Positions 7,380 to 16,040 of a DNA stretch of 64,000 bases are shown in pieces; position 1 is the stretch's first letter, and every line of letters begins with the position of its first letter. The stretch comes from JABDKJ01 sp964609215 (GTDB lineage: Bacteria > Bacteroidota > Bacteroidia > Flavobacteriales_D > JABDKJ01): the NCBI GenBank assembly GCA_964609215.1, contig CAZSQZ010000015.1, forward strand, positions 1 through 64,000. Reading direction: 5' to 3'. The notes under the pieces were generated by a model. It was not told the DNA's origin, made no database searches, and was given only the letters and a program-made list of their open reading frames with translations. The position numbers and the translations under genes were made by a program.

Positions 7380-8957
7380 TTAGGAAACAGCCGCTAATTT
7401 AGCAGCAATCATTTCAGGATTTGGGTTCGTTAATTCTTCAGTTGCGGATATGATTTTAAAATCAATATTGCTCACTTTAGCATGATCAGCAAAGTCTTCA
7501 AGAATTTCAATAATGTCGTAATCCAAGAATTTGGTTGCTGACATATCAATTTCTAATGAGGAGTTGTCCTCAATTTTATTGAGCTCTTTCAGAATGGCTC
7601 CTTTATTAATAAAGGTTACCTCTTCCGCTAATCTCATTTTAATCTTATTTGAATCATCACTTACATCTTTTATATGTAAAAAGTGCGAATTCTTATAGCT
7701 CTTCCAAAGTATTACCATAATTCCAACAACTAAACCAAGGCCTATTCCTTTCAATAAATCAAGTGCAACTATACCAACAACTGTTACTATGAACGGTATA
7801 AATTGTTTCCAACCGTTTCTGTACATATCTGCGAAAACTTTGGGCTTGGCTAACTTGAACCCTACAATAAATAGGATAGCAGCAAGTACTGAAAATGGAA
7901 TTAAATTTAACAGGCTAGGTATTGCAATTACAGAAATGAGCAATAAAAAACCATGAATAATAGCTGACATTTTAGTTTTTCCACCTGATTGAATATTTGC
8001 TGAACTTCGAACAATTACCTGAGTAATTGGCAAACCTCCAATAAGCCCTGACAAAGAATTTCCAATTCCCTGAGCAAATAATTCTCTGTTAGTTGGCGTA
8101 ATTCTTTTTTGTACGTCCAATTTGTCGGTTGCTTCTACACATAGAAGAGTTTCTAAGCTGGCCACCAGGGCTATAGTAAAGGCAACAATCCAAACATCTT
8201 TATTCCATATCGCTGAGAAATCAGGAAAGGTAAATTGGCCAAGAAACTCATCAACGCTTCCAGGAACAGGAACGTTAACTAAATTAAATTTAGAAATTCC
8301 GACAGATGAACCTGTTGTCATAAGATAAAATAAAACTCCCATCACCACAACTGCTAAAGGCCCTTGAATGAGTTTAAAAATCTTTGCTTTCTTCGCCAGA
8401 AAAGAGCTCCAAAAAATGAGAACAAAAATGGAAAGCGTTCCAATTAGAAGTGAACCCAATTCTATATTGGCGAACATTCCTCCAAAATCGAAACTTCCAA
8501 GTTCATCCCATGTAGCTTTTTTTATTCCTAAGAAGTAAGGAATTTGCTTGATAATAATAATTATACCTATTCCAGTAAGCATTCCTTTAATAACAGAAGA
8601 TGGAAAATAGTATCCAATAATACCTAAGCGAAGAAGACCAAATAAAATTTGAATTAATCCACCCAGGACTACTGCAACTAAGAATACTTCAAAGCCTCCT
8701 AAATCCTTAATAGCGCCCAAAACTATTGCAGCTAATCCTGCTGCAGGGCCACTGACACCAATTTGAGAACCACTAATTAGGCCAACTACAATACCACCAA
8801 TTATACCTGCAATCAATCCTGAAAACAGATTAAATTCTACCCCACTGGCCAAAGCAATACCTAGACATAAAGGAATAGCTACAAAGAACACGACAACACT
8901 CGCAGGAATGTCTTGTTTTAAATTTTTAAACATTGATTGATTTGTGTTAGAACTCAT
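7380..8957 (-). CDS. SulP family inorganic anion transporter with STAS domain
   Basis: A 525-residue membrane protein. The N-terminal SulP signature is clear (GVEFNLFSGLIAGIIGGIVV, then GSQIGVSGPAAGLAA) across some ten or more transmembrane segments up to about residue 415. A cytosolic STAS domain covers about 430-525 (EIDMSATKFLDYDIIEILEDF). SulP proteins carry sulfate, bicarbonate or other anions; the neighbouring beta-carbonic anhydrase favours bicarbonate, but substrate cannot be read from sequence alone. Start is ATG at 8957. A short palindrome lies in its leader at 8988-9000. Confidence 0.92.
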   Translation of the reverse strand: MSSNTNQSMFKNLKQDIPASVVVFFVAIPLCLGIALASGVEFNLFSGLIAGIIGGIVVGLISGSQIGVSGPAAGLAAIVLGAIKDLGGFEVFLVAVVLGGLIQILFGLLRLGIIGYYFPSSVIKGMLTGIGIIIIIKQIPYFLGIKKATWDELGSFDFGGMFANIELGSLLIGTLSIFVLIFWSSFLAKKAKIFKLIQGPLAVVVMGVLFYLMTTGSSVGISKFNLVNVPVPGSVDEFLGQFTFPDFSAIWNKDVWIVAFTIALVASLETLLCVEATDKLDVQKRITPTNRELFAQGIGNSLSGLIGGLPITQVIVRSSANIQSGGKTKMSAIIHGFLLLISVIAIPSLLNLIPFSVLAAILFIVGFKLAKPKVFADMYRNGWKQFIPFIVTVVGIVALDLLKGIGLGLVVGIMVILWKSYKNSHFLHIKDVSDDSNKIKMRLAEEVTFINKGAILKELNKIEDNSSLEIDMSATKFLDYDIIEILEDFADHAKVSNIDFKIISATEELTNPNPEMIAAKLAAVS

Positions 8958-8987
8958 TACTAAAAATTTTTTAGAAAAAATAAACCT

Positions 8988-9000
8988 CGATAAAATATCG
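8988..9000. promoter_or_regulatory. Short palindrome in the sulP leader
   Basis: CGATA-AAA-TATCG, a perfect 5-bp-arm inverted repeat about 30 bases upstream of the SulP start. It could be a small hairpin or protein site in the 79-base gap before sulP. Short and AT-rich, so only suggestive. Confidence 0.3.
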
Positions 9001-9036
9001 ATTATTGAAAAAAAAACAGTGATAAAGAAATGTACC

Positions 9037-9330
9037 TTAAGATTGATCTGGGGGAGGAGAAACTATTTCCCTGATATGCAAGTCCTCTAGATTATACTCA
9101 CTTAGCAAATTAGATTCCTTACGCCAAATAAAAGATTGAGAAGAGAAGATATAAGTATTTATAAAGTCTTCCTCTTCTTCTGACTCAGACTCATTTTCAG
9201 AATTGGTTTCTCCAGGCACTTCGCATTCGGCAACCCAACATTCAGAATTACCCAAATATTGTGTGATTTCATTTGTAGAAATGCTTAGAAAACAGATAAG
9301 AACATAAAATATGTTGTACTTAAAATTCAA
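9037..9330 (-). CDS. Small exported acidic protein, unknown function
   Basis: A 97-residue protein with a weak signal-like N-terminus (NIFYVLICFLSIS), two cysteines (ECWVAECEVPG) and a strongly acidic run (ENESESEEEED) followed by an aromatic segment. It is 79 bases upstream of sulP on the same strand and divergent from the TetR gene, so it is the likely first gene of the sulP operon. No family is recognised. Regulation through the palindrome at 9360-9376 is plausible. Confidence 0.55.
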   Translation of the reverse strand: MNFKYNIFYVLICFLSISTNEITQYLGNSECWVAECEVPGETNSENESESEEEEDFINTYIFSSQSFIWRKESNLLSEYNLEDLHIREIVSPPPDQS

Positions 9331-9359
9331 GCGCTAAATATAATAAACAATTTTAAAAA

Positions 9360-9376
9360 TGACAGTTATACTGTCA
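9360..9376. promoter_or_regulatory. Candidate TetR operator between divergent genes
   Basis: TGACAG-TTATA-CTGTCA is a perfect 6-bp-arm inverted repeat, a usual size for TetR-family operators. It lies in the 139-base gap between the leftward small exported gene (and sulP operon) and the rightward TetR gene. Position suggests autoregulation plus control of the bicarbonate module. Confidence 0.55.
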
Positions 9377-9469
9377 GTAAATAATGTTTTATTGACTTCA
9401 TTGATAGTTAACGTTTAATTCGCATATTTGTTCAAATTTTGGTCAATGATACTTGGGATAAAATTTAAG

Positions 9470-10126
9470 ATGAACAAAAGCCTCTATTCTAGGGACCCTC
9501 AGGACACGGAATTAGGTAGAAAAATTTTAAAAAACACCATTCTTCTATTAGATGAAATTGGTTTTGAAGAATTTACTTTCAAGAAGTTAGCTCAAAAAAT
9601 TGCTTCCACTGAAAAGTCTATTTATCGATATTTTCCCAATAAACATTTCTTGTTATTGTTTCTTACATCCTGGTATTGGGAATGGGTTCATTATTTGATT
9701 CAGACCAATATTCAGAATATAGATGATACGAATAGAAAAATGGAATTGGCAATAAGTTGCATTGTTAGGGCAACTGCTGAGAATTCTATGACAGAATACA
9801 TCAATGAGAACATTCTGCATAAGGTGATTATTAATGAAGGCGCAAAGTCCTATCATACTTTCAAAGTAGATGAAGAAAGTAAGGTGGGTTTATTTGTGAG
9901 TTATGAGAATCTGGTTCAAACGATTGTAAATATCATCAATGAGATAAATCCAGATTTTAGGTATCCAGAAAGCTTGGCTAGCAATTTAGTTGAAATGGCC
10001 AATAACCAATTTTACTTTGCACAACATTTACCGCGTTTAAGTAGTCTTTGTTCTAAGGGAAAAGCCTGTGAAGAAGAATTGATTCAAATGCTTACCTTTT
10101 TTACCAAAAGAGTTTTGTTGGACTAG
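9470..10126 (+). CDS. TetR/AcrR family transcriptional regulator
   Basis: From ATG at 9470 the product has 218 residues. An N-terminal helix-turn-helix (about residues 15-58: ILKNTILLLDEIGFEEFTFKKLAQ, then STEKSIYRYFPNKHFLLL) is typical of TetR proteins; the C-terminal ligand domain is not assignable to a ligand. An upstream TTG at 9428 would add 14 hydrophobic residues (MFKFWSMILGIKFK) out of keeping with the family, so I prefer 9470. It is divergent from the sulP-carbonic anhydrase operon with a palindrome between them, so those genes are its likely targets. Confidence 0.88.
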   Translation: MNKSLYSRDPQDTELGRKILKNTILLLDEIGFEEFTFKKLAQKIASTEKSIYRYFPNKHFLLLFLTSWYWEWVHYLIQTNIQNIDDTNRKMELAISCIVRATAENSMTEYINENILHKVIINEGAKSYHTFKVDEESKVGLFVSYENLVQTIVNIINEINPDFRYPESLASNLVEMANNQFYFAQHLPRLSSLCSKGKACEEELIQMLTFFTKRVLLD

Positions 10127-10128
10127 TT

Positions 10129-10356
10129 TTAAGGTTTGTAAACGAACTTGGATTGTCTTTTACCTTTAGCGAAGAAGGTGACAATATTCAATAATATTTG
10201 TAAAAATAAGTGAATTTTGAGTCCTTGAATCCGACTTAGGATCACCAAAAAATCGGAATAGGCTAGTTTAAGGACCTGCTTTATTGAAATTAGAGTTCTA
10301 TTATCATAGATAAATCCAATACTTTCATAGGCATTAGATAAGAATGAAAAAACCAA
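10129..10356 (-). CDS. Possible small ORF or gene remnant
   Basis: A 75-codon open frame (TTG start) between the TetR gene and rplS. Its residue pattern (SIKQVLKLAYSDFLVILSRI, then GKRQSKFVYKP) looks protein-like. The frame extends upstream without a stop into the rplS 3' end, but there is no ATG and no recognised family. It could be the tail of a decayed gene or chance. If it is not coding, the 277 bases between TetR and rplS hold nothing else that I can support. Confidence 0.3.
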   Translation of the reverse strand: MVFSFLSNAYESIGFIYDNRTLISIKQVLKLAYSDFLVILSRIQGLKIHLFLQILLNIVTFFAKGKRQSKFVYKP

Positions 10357-10403
10357 GTTTCGAATTTGGCCTTGGATGAAATGAATGATAAAATGAGAAT
10401 TCT

Positions 10404-10766
10404 TTACTTCCCGAAAGATTTCTTTTCCTTGATTCTAGCAGATTTACCAGAACGTTCTCTCAAGTAGAAAATTCTTGCTCTTCTAACGGCTCCTTGCTTG
10501 TTCAAATCAATCTTATCGATAAATGGACTCTGAACTGGGAAGATTCTTTCAACACCAATGTTTCCAGACATTTTTCTAACTGTAAAAGTTTCTGTAATGC
10601 CACTTCCTCTTCTCTGAAGAACAACACCCTGGAATTGCTGAACTCTTTCTTTGTTACCCTCTTTAATTTTATAGTGAACCGTCACAGTATCACCAGCATT
10701 AAAGTTTGGTAAATCAGCGTTTGCTTTGATTGATTGTTCTATTTCTTTTACCCGGTTCATGACCAT
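10404..10766 (-). CDS. rplS: 50S ribosomal protein L19
   Basis: A 120-residue protein matching L19 throughout (FNAGDTVTVHYKIKEGNKER, QQFQGVVLQRRGSGITETFT, FPVQSPFIDKIDL, GAVRRARIFYLRERSGKSAR). L19 sits at the 30S-50S interface. Two in-frame ATGs are possible (10766 and 10760). It lies 60 bases downstream of trmD on the same strand, the usual trmD-rplS order. Confidence 0.97.
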   Translation of the reverse strand: MVMNRVKEIEQSIKANADLPNFNAGDTVTVHYKIKEGNKERVQQFQGVVLQRRGSGITETFTVRKMSGNIGVERIFPVQSPFIDKIDLNKQGAVRRARIFYLRERSGKSARIKEKKSFGK

Positions 10767-10826
10767 TTAATTTTGGGGCTGCAATATTACGACAAAATAT
10801 TATAAAAGGGAAGCGTTTTTTGGCAT

Positions 10827-11507
10827 TTAATCCTCGTCTAATAACTCGGGCCTACGAGCTTTTGTCCTTTCCAATGCCTTGTTCATCCTCCATTCTTCAA
10901 TTTTAGGAAAATTCCCGGACAACAATATATCTGGAACCTTCAAGCCATTGAAATCTGCTGGCCTCGTATAAACAGGCGGTGCAAGCAATTTATCTTGAAA
11001 CGAATCACTCAGTGCAGAAGTTTCATCATTGAGCACTCCAGGTAACAATCTAATAAGGCTATCTGCCAGCACAGCAGCTGCTAATTCACCACCAGAAAGC
11101 ACATAATTACCAATAGATATTTCTTTAGTAATAAAATGCTCCCTTACTCTTTCATCTATTCCCTTATAATGACCACATAGAACCAAAAGGTTTTTGTAAG
11201 AAGACATTTGATTGCACAGATTTTGATTCAATAGTTCTCCATCTGGGCTCATGTAAATGATTTCATCGTAATTTGTTTTTTCCTTTAGAGCTTCAATACA
11301 ATTAACAATGGGTTCAATACACATGACCATGCCTGCACCTCCTCCAAAAGCATAATCATCAATGCTTTTGTTTTTATTGGTTGCATAAGCTCTTAAATCG
11401 TGAATTTGTATCTGAGCCAAGCCCTTGTTTTGTGCTCTTTTCAGAATAGAATCATCAAATGGTCCCTTTAATAAATTGGGTAAAGCGGTTATAATATCAA
11501 TACGCAT
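10827..11507 (-). CDS. trmD: tRNA (guanine-37-N1)-methyltransferase
   Basis: A 226-residue SPOUT methyltransferase. It has the TrmD start MRIDIITALP, the DDYAFGGGAGMVM segment and the knot motif SIGNYVLSGGELAA (about residues 130-145). The enzyme methylates G37 next to the anticodon in certain tRNAs and so prevents frameshifting. It is followed by rplS. rimM and rpsP, often next to this pair, are not in the window. Confidence 0.97.
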   Translation of the reverse strand: MRIDIITALPNLLKGPFDDSILKRAQNKGLAQIQIHDLRAYATNKNKSIDDYAFGGGAGMVMCIEPIVNCIEALKEKTNYDEIIYMSPDGELLNQNLCNQMSSYKNLLVLCGHYKGIDERVREHFITKEISIGNYVLSGGELAAAVLADSLIRLLPGVLNDETSALSDSFQDKLLAPPVYTRPADFNGLKVPDILLSGNFPKIEEWRMNKALERTKARRPELLDED

Positions 11508-11625
11508 ATCTTGACAAATCTAAAGATTGAATTGAAATCAATTGTTTCTTTGATTATTTTTCGGAAATTTGACAGAAGCAGTGTTTAAAATATGCTAATA
11601 ACCAGCACTTTACAATTTTAGGCAC

Positions 11626-11633
11626 TAAATTTG
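11626..11633 (+). promoter_or_regulatory. Candidate -7 promoter element for the TPR gene
   Basis: TAAATTTG matches the Bacteroidota -7 consensus TAnnTTTG exactly and lies 27 bases upstream of the ATG at 11661. No clear TTTG element was found at the expected -33 distance, so the call is tentative. Confidence 0.4.
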
Positions 11634-11660
11634 TTTTTAATCAGTTCAAAATAGCATCAT

Positions 11661-12401
11661 ATGAATTTGAAAGTATTACTAGCCATAATTTTTTACGGAA
11701 TTTCTATTTCTGCTTATGGTCAAAAAGATAATGAGGGAGAGGAGCCAGATTACACTAAATTATGGAATCTATTTATTGATGAGAAATATGAGCAGCTGCT
11801 TATAAAAGCTGAGGCCATTACTCAAAATGATAAAAGAAGAAAGGAGCCGATGCCATACATGTTTATGTCTATGGCAAGTTATGAGTTGTCAAAAGATGAA
11901 AAATATGAGGAGGATTATCCCAAAGCCTTTAAGGATGCTTTAAAGAGTGCTGGAAAATATAGAAAGAAGGATAAGGCATATAAATACGAAAGTGAGTTTC
12001 AGGAACATCTGCAAAATTTAAGATCAGATGCAATGGAAGTCGGGGAGAATTTTGTGGAAGAAGAAAAATATTCAAAAGCCAAAACCTATTACAAATATTT
12101 AACTCAGATGGATCCAACTTGTCAATCTTCCTGGCTTATGTATGGATATTGTTTAACAAAGATGAATGATATAGGAGGAGCCAAAGAAGCACTGAAAAAG
12201 GTGAGTTTTAGATCAGAATCTGATTTTGATGAATTAACTTCAGAACAGGTAAGAATGGCTAAATATGCATTAATATCTTATGCAGAACATCTTTATCAAA
12301 ACGGTATGAGAGACTCAGCTCAAGTAACCATTAACTTGGGAAAAGAGTTTTACATGGATGATAAAGAATATCAGCTGGTTACAGAGGATATGCAAAAGTG
12401 A
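11661..12401 (+). CDS. Exported TPR protein of unknown function
   Basis: A 246-residue protein with a signal peptide (MNLKVLLAIIFYGISISAYG) and helical repeats with TPR spacing (EKYEQLLIKAEAI, EEKYSKAKTYYKYLTQMDP near residues 135-150, WLMYGYCLTKMNDIGGAKEA). TPRs mediate protein contacts; the partner is unknown. A clear terminator follows, so it forms a single-gene unit driven by the promoter candidate at 11626. Confidence 0.75.
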   Translation: MNLKVLLAIIFYGISISAYGQKDNEGEEPDYTKLWNLFIDEKYEQLLIKAEAITQNDKRRKEPMPYMFMSMASYELSKDEKYEEDYPKAFKDALKSAGKYRKKDKAYKYESEFQEHLQNLRSDAMEVGENFVEEEKYSKAKTYYKYLTQMDPTCQSSWLMYGYCLTKMNDIGGAKEALKKVSFRSESDFDELTSEQVRMAKYALISYAEHLYQNGMRDSAQVTINLGKEFYMDDKEYQLVTEDMQK

Positions 12402-12420
12402 AAATAGTAAACAAGACTTA

Positions 12421-12456
12421 AAGGGTAATTCTTTCAAAAGAGTTACCCTTTTTTTA
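12421..12456 (+). terminator. Rho-independent terminator after the TPR gene
   Basis: AAGGGTAA and TTACCCTT arms with an inner TCTTT/AAGA pairing form a long stem around a short loop, followed directly by seven T residues. It lies 20 bases after the stop at 12401. Confidence 0.85.
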
Positions 12457-12481
12457 TAGAGAATTATATTTTGGGATATTC

Positions 12482-14521
12482 ATGAAAAGGATTGTTTTAA
12501 TCGCTACACTTCTATCGCTTTCTTTTGCTCCTGGCAAGAGAAAACTCGACAAAGCCTTTGAGGCACTCGCCATTTATGATTATTTCAAAGCAAAGCACTT
12601 GTTTGAAAAGACTATAGACAAAGAGCCTGTTGCAAGTGCCTATGGTTTAGGCAAAATTTTTTACGAAGAAAGAAATCACTTTTTTCAATTAGATAGTTCA
12701 GAAAAATATTTGAACTATGCCATTAACTATTTCAAAATAATTGATGAAAAGGAGAGGCTCAAACTAACCAGATGGAATGTAGATTCTCTTCAATTAGCTT
12801 TAGCTAAGAATGATTTAGCTAAGAAGATTTTTAGCAGATATCTGGATAGAAAAAATCAATCTTCTGTAGAGTCATTTTTAGATAGATTTCCAGATTTCAC
12901 AAATAAAGAAGAGGCAATTGACCTAAGGAACAATCTGGCCTTTGCAAAAGCAAAAAATGATGGGTCTCTTTTCGCACTTAGGTCTTTTATGGATAATTAC
13001 CCAAGCGCAAAGGAAGTTTCAAAAGCACAAGAACTCTACGATCGAATTCAGTTTGAACAAAATACCTCTGCTGGAACAGAAGAAGATTTGGTGAAGTTTA
13101 TTAAGGAGCACCCAGATAGTCCATACCTAAGGCAAAGTCAGGATAAACTCTACAATATATATCGATCAAAAGATCGTTTTGAAGATTACGGATTATTTAT
13201 TCAAAGCTATCCTGACAATCCCAATTTTATTGATGCTTCAGAACAACTTATTGAGTTAGCACTTTATGATTTTAACCTGGAATCTTTACAGGAATTGAAT
13301 CTTAGGTTTCCGAAAATAAAATCTATTGATAGATACCAAAAATATGTTCAATTCTTTAACCAGCTAGGAGAGGAGGCCCGTTTAAAAAAAGGTGATTTGT
13401 ATGAAAATACGGAAGAAGGATTTAGAACTGTTTTTCTGGAGGAAAAAGTAAATTTCATCAATCCCTTATTTGAAGAAATATCCAATGAATATTTTGAAGA
13501 TGCCCTTGGATTTAGTCAAGGACTATGTGTAGTATTTAAAGACGGTAAGTATGGATTAATTGATAGAAGGGGAAAGTTTATATTACCGATAACCTATGAT
13601 GAAATTGGCGAATTTTCTTCAGGTTTAATAATGGCCTATAAAGGGGATGAATATTTATATTTTGATCAATATGGAGAAGAAAAATTATCCATTGATGTTT
13701 TGCCTGTAGGAGACTTTAAAGAAGAATTTCTATTAGTTAAAGATGGGGAAGGATATGGTATGATAGATCGGGAAAAGAACTACATACTAGAACCAAATTT
13801 TGAATGGCTAGAACATTTTAATGAAGACAGTATTGCCCGTTTTAGAATGAATGGAAAATATGGACTAATCAATGCCAGCAGGGATACGCTCATTAAACCA
13901 GATTTTGATTTTATTTCATTGCCCAATGAGGGAATACGGTTTTTGGAAAAGGACGATGAACTTCAATTTTTAAAAGACACTTTATTCAGTGATGCTTTTG
14001 ACTTGTATGATAGAAGATTGTCTAAATTTAGAAATGGATATGCTGTTGTTCTGGGAAATGCAAAATTTGGGATCATTGATTCTAACTTTAATGAGCTGCT
14101 TCCATTAAAATACCCGGAAATTCGTAATCTCGGTAGTGGTCATTTCTCTATAAAGGAAAAAAACAAGTTCAAATACTTTAATTCGGAAACAATAAAGGTA
14201 GGTAAGGCCACATACAACCAATTACGAAGTGGAAATGAGCAGCATCTAATATTTACTAATCAAGATTTTGTAGGTTTAATTGATCGTTTTGAAAATGTTG
14301 TATTTAAAAGAGAGAAGGGTAACCTAAACCCTATTGGTAATTACTTTACCATCCAAAACGAGGAAGGGAAATTTGGTTTATTAGATCCGAATGGCCTAGA
14401 AATTATTCCAATGGAATTTGAAAGAATTGAAAAACTATCCTCGAATAGTTTCAAGTTGAAGAATGGAACAAAAACCATTTTTTATAATGCCGAAACTGGA
14501 GAGGAAATTTTATTGAATTGA
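12482..14521 (+). CDS. Exported WG-repeat protein with N-terminal TPR-like region
   Basis: A 679-residue protein. It has a signal peptide (MKRIVLIATLLSLSFAPG), then TPR/Sel1-like helices to about residue 320 (AIYDYFKAKHLFEKTIDKEP). From about 340 to the end there are repeated WG-type units: GKYGLIDRRGKFILPITYDE, GYGMIDREKNYILEPNFEW, GKYGLINASRDTLIKPDFDF, AKFGIIDSNFNELLP, GKFGLLDPNGLEIIPMEFE. WG repeats build beta-rich scaffolds in the periplasm or at the surface, and no enzyme activity is known for them. It is monocistronic after a terminator and converges with the next gene with 7 bases between stops. Confidence 0.85.
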   Translation: MKRIVLIATLLSLSFAPGKRKLDKAFEALAIYDYFKAKHLFEKTIDKEPVASAYGLGKIFYEERNHFFQLDSSEKYLNYAINYFKIIDEKERLKLTRWNVDSLQLALAKNDLAKKIFSRYLDRKNQSSVESFLDRFPDFTNKEEAIDLRNNLAFAKAKNDGSLFALRSFMDNYPSAKEVSKAQELYDRIQFEQNTSAGTEEDLVKFIKEHPDSPYLRQSQDKLYNIYRSKDRFEDYGLFIQSYPDNPNFIDASEQLIELALYDFNLESLQELNLRFPKIKSIDRYQKYVQFFNQLGEEARLKKGDLYENTEEGFRTVFLEEKVNFINPLFEEISNEYFEDALGFSQGLCVVFKDGKYGLIDRRGKFILPITYDEIGEFSSGLIMAYKGDEYLYFDQYGEEKLSIDVLPVGDFKEEFLLVKDGEGYGMIDREKNYILEPNFEWLEHFNEDSIARFRMNGKYGLINASRDTLIKPDFDFISLPNEGIRFLEKDDELQFLKDTLFSDAFDLYDRRLSKFRNGYAVVLGNAKFGIIDSNFNELLPLKYPEIRNLGSGHFSIKEKNKFKYFNSETIKVGKATYNQLRSGNEQHLIFTNQDFVGLIDRFENVVFKREKGNLNPIGNYFTIQNEEGKFGLLDPNGLEIIPMEFERIEKLSSNSFKLKNGTKTIFYNAETGEEILLN

Positions 14522-14528
14522 AAAGTAC

Positions 14529-15968
14529 TTAGCTTTCGTTATCAACCAATTCACCCTTATACCCAAACAATCTGTTCTTTTTAATAATTACATCCACATA
14601 GGAAGGAACCATTTCTTCCCAACCTTTTTCTCCTGAACGAATCATTTCTAAAACCTTTTTTGAGAAAATGCCCAATACATCTGGGTTGTAACCTTCCAAA
14701 TCAATTATTCTTTTGTTAAAAGCCAGGTAATCGTACAAGGGAGATAGTCTGGGGTGAATTTCTACATTTTGGCTATTTATAATACCATCCCCATTTTTAA
14801 ATGGATAAAGATAAATTTTCACATCTCTAGTAAAAAGTATTCCAAATGCTTCTAATAGACCTCCGTTAAGGTTGTGATAGTACTTTTCAGTGAAGACTTC
14901 CTGAAGGTGATCAACCCCCATAATAAAGCCCATTCTTTCTTTAGTGAAACTAGAAAGATACTCGCAAAGCTTATAGTATTTTTTATAGTTGGAGATCATA
15001 ACCGTTTGACCTAAAGAGCATAAAATATCTGCTCGATCTAGAAAGTCTTTTTCATTCACTTCACCATCAGAGCGTAGATTATTCAAGGTAATTTCAAACA
15101 ATACCTGCATTTTATCTTTGTCTACCTTTTCATCTTTTACAAAAGCATCATAGCCATTCAAAATCATGTCTATGTTTACTTTGGTAACAGGTCTAAAACT
15201 TCCCCTAATTGCTAGAATATTCTTCTTATAAAGCAGATCACTAGGTTGTAAGTTTCTTCCATCTGGACTGAAGATTACCGCTTGAGTCATTTGCTTTCTT
15301 ACTAGCTTCAGACTCATTAATCTATTATCAATGTATTCAAAGTCTGGTCCGGTAAAGTTGATAGAATCAATTTCCAACTGATCCCTTTCTAAATGATCAT
15401 AAAGCGAATCCAGGAAAACATCAGGGTCATTATTATAAAAATATGCAGCGTAAATTAAGTTTACACCTAATAAACCAATAGTTTCCTGTTGCAGACGAGC
15501 ATCATTCTCTAAAGGTTTGATATGCAGAATGACATCGTTGGGCTCTTTGTCACAATCTGTTTGAAACCGAATACCAACCCAACCATGACCCTTATATCTT
15601 TTCTTATAATCTATGGTAGCAACAGTATTTGCAAAAGCAAAGTATTTTTTTGTTGGATGATCCTTCCTATCCAATCGTTCCTCCATTAAATCGTATTCGT
15701 ATTCCAGCATCTTTAACAATCTGGGCTTACAGACATATCTATTTTTTTCTTCAGGGCCATAAACCGCATCACTAAATGCTTTGTCATAAGCACTCATTGC
15801 CTTTGCAATGGTTCCAGAAGCTCCTCCAGCTCTAAAAAAATGTCTTACAGATTCTTGTCCCGCGCCAATTTCAGCAAAGTTGCCATAGATGTCAGGGTCT
15901 AAGTTTATGCGCAGTGCCTTTTGTTTTGAAGAAGGTATTATACGTTCCACCTTAATAATTTGGGTCAA
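14529..15968 (-). CDS. Conserved cytosolic protein of unknown function (479 residues)
   Basis: A soluble 479-residue protein with no signal peptide and no membrane segments. It opens with a well-ordered motif region (INLDPDIYGNFAEIGAGQES, then HFFRAGGASGTIAKAMSAYD, residues about 21-62) that looks like a conserved active or nucleotide-related site. I recall similar proteins across Bacteroidota carrying misleading names such as TonB-dependent receptor; nothing here resembles a receptor barrel. I do not assign a function. It is divergent from the MBL hydrolase gene with a 72-base gap. Confidence 0.75.
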   Translation of the reverse strand: MTQIIKVERIIPSSKQKALRINLDPDIYGNFAEIGAGQESVRHFFRAGGASGTIAKAMSAYDKAFSDAVYGPEEKNRYVCKPRLLKMLEYEYDLMEERLDRKDHPTKKYFAFANTVATIDYKKRYKGHGWVGIRFQTDCDKEPNDVILHIKPLENDARLQQETIGLLGVNLIYAAYFYNNDPDVFLDSLYDHLERDQLEIDSINFTGPDFEYIDNRLMSLKLVRKQMTQAVIFSPDGRNLQPSDLLYKKNILAIRGSFRPVTKVNIDMILNGYDAFVKDEKVDKDKMQVLFEITLNNLRSDGEVNEKDFLDRADILCSLGQTVMISNYKKYYKLCEYLSSFTKERMGFIMGVDHLQEVFTEKYYHNLNGGLLEAFGILFTRDVKIYLYPFKNGDGIINSQNVEIHPRLSPLYDYLAFNKRIIDLEGYNPDVLGIFSKKVLEMIRSGEKGWEEMVPSYVDVIIKKNRLFGYKGELVDNES

Positions 15969-16040
15969 AAATAAACTTTCAAATTGAATGGGATAAATAT
16001 CTTATATTTTCACCATCCTTTGTTTCTACGATAAAAAATT

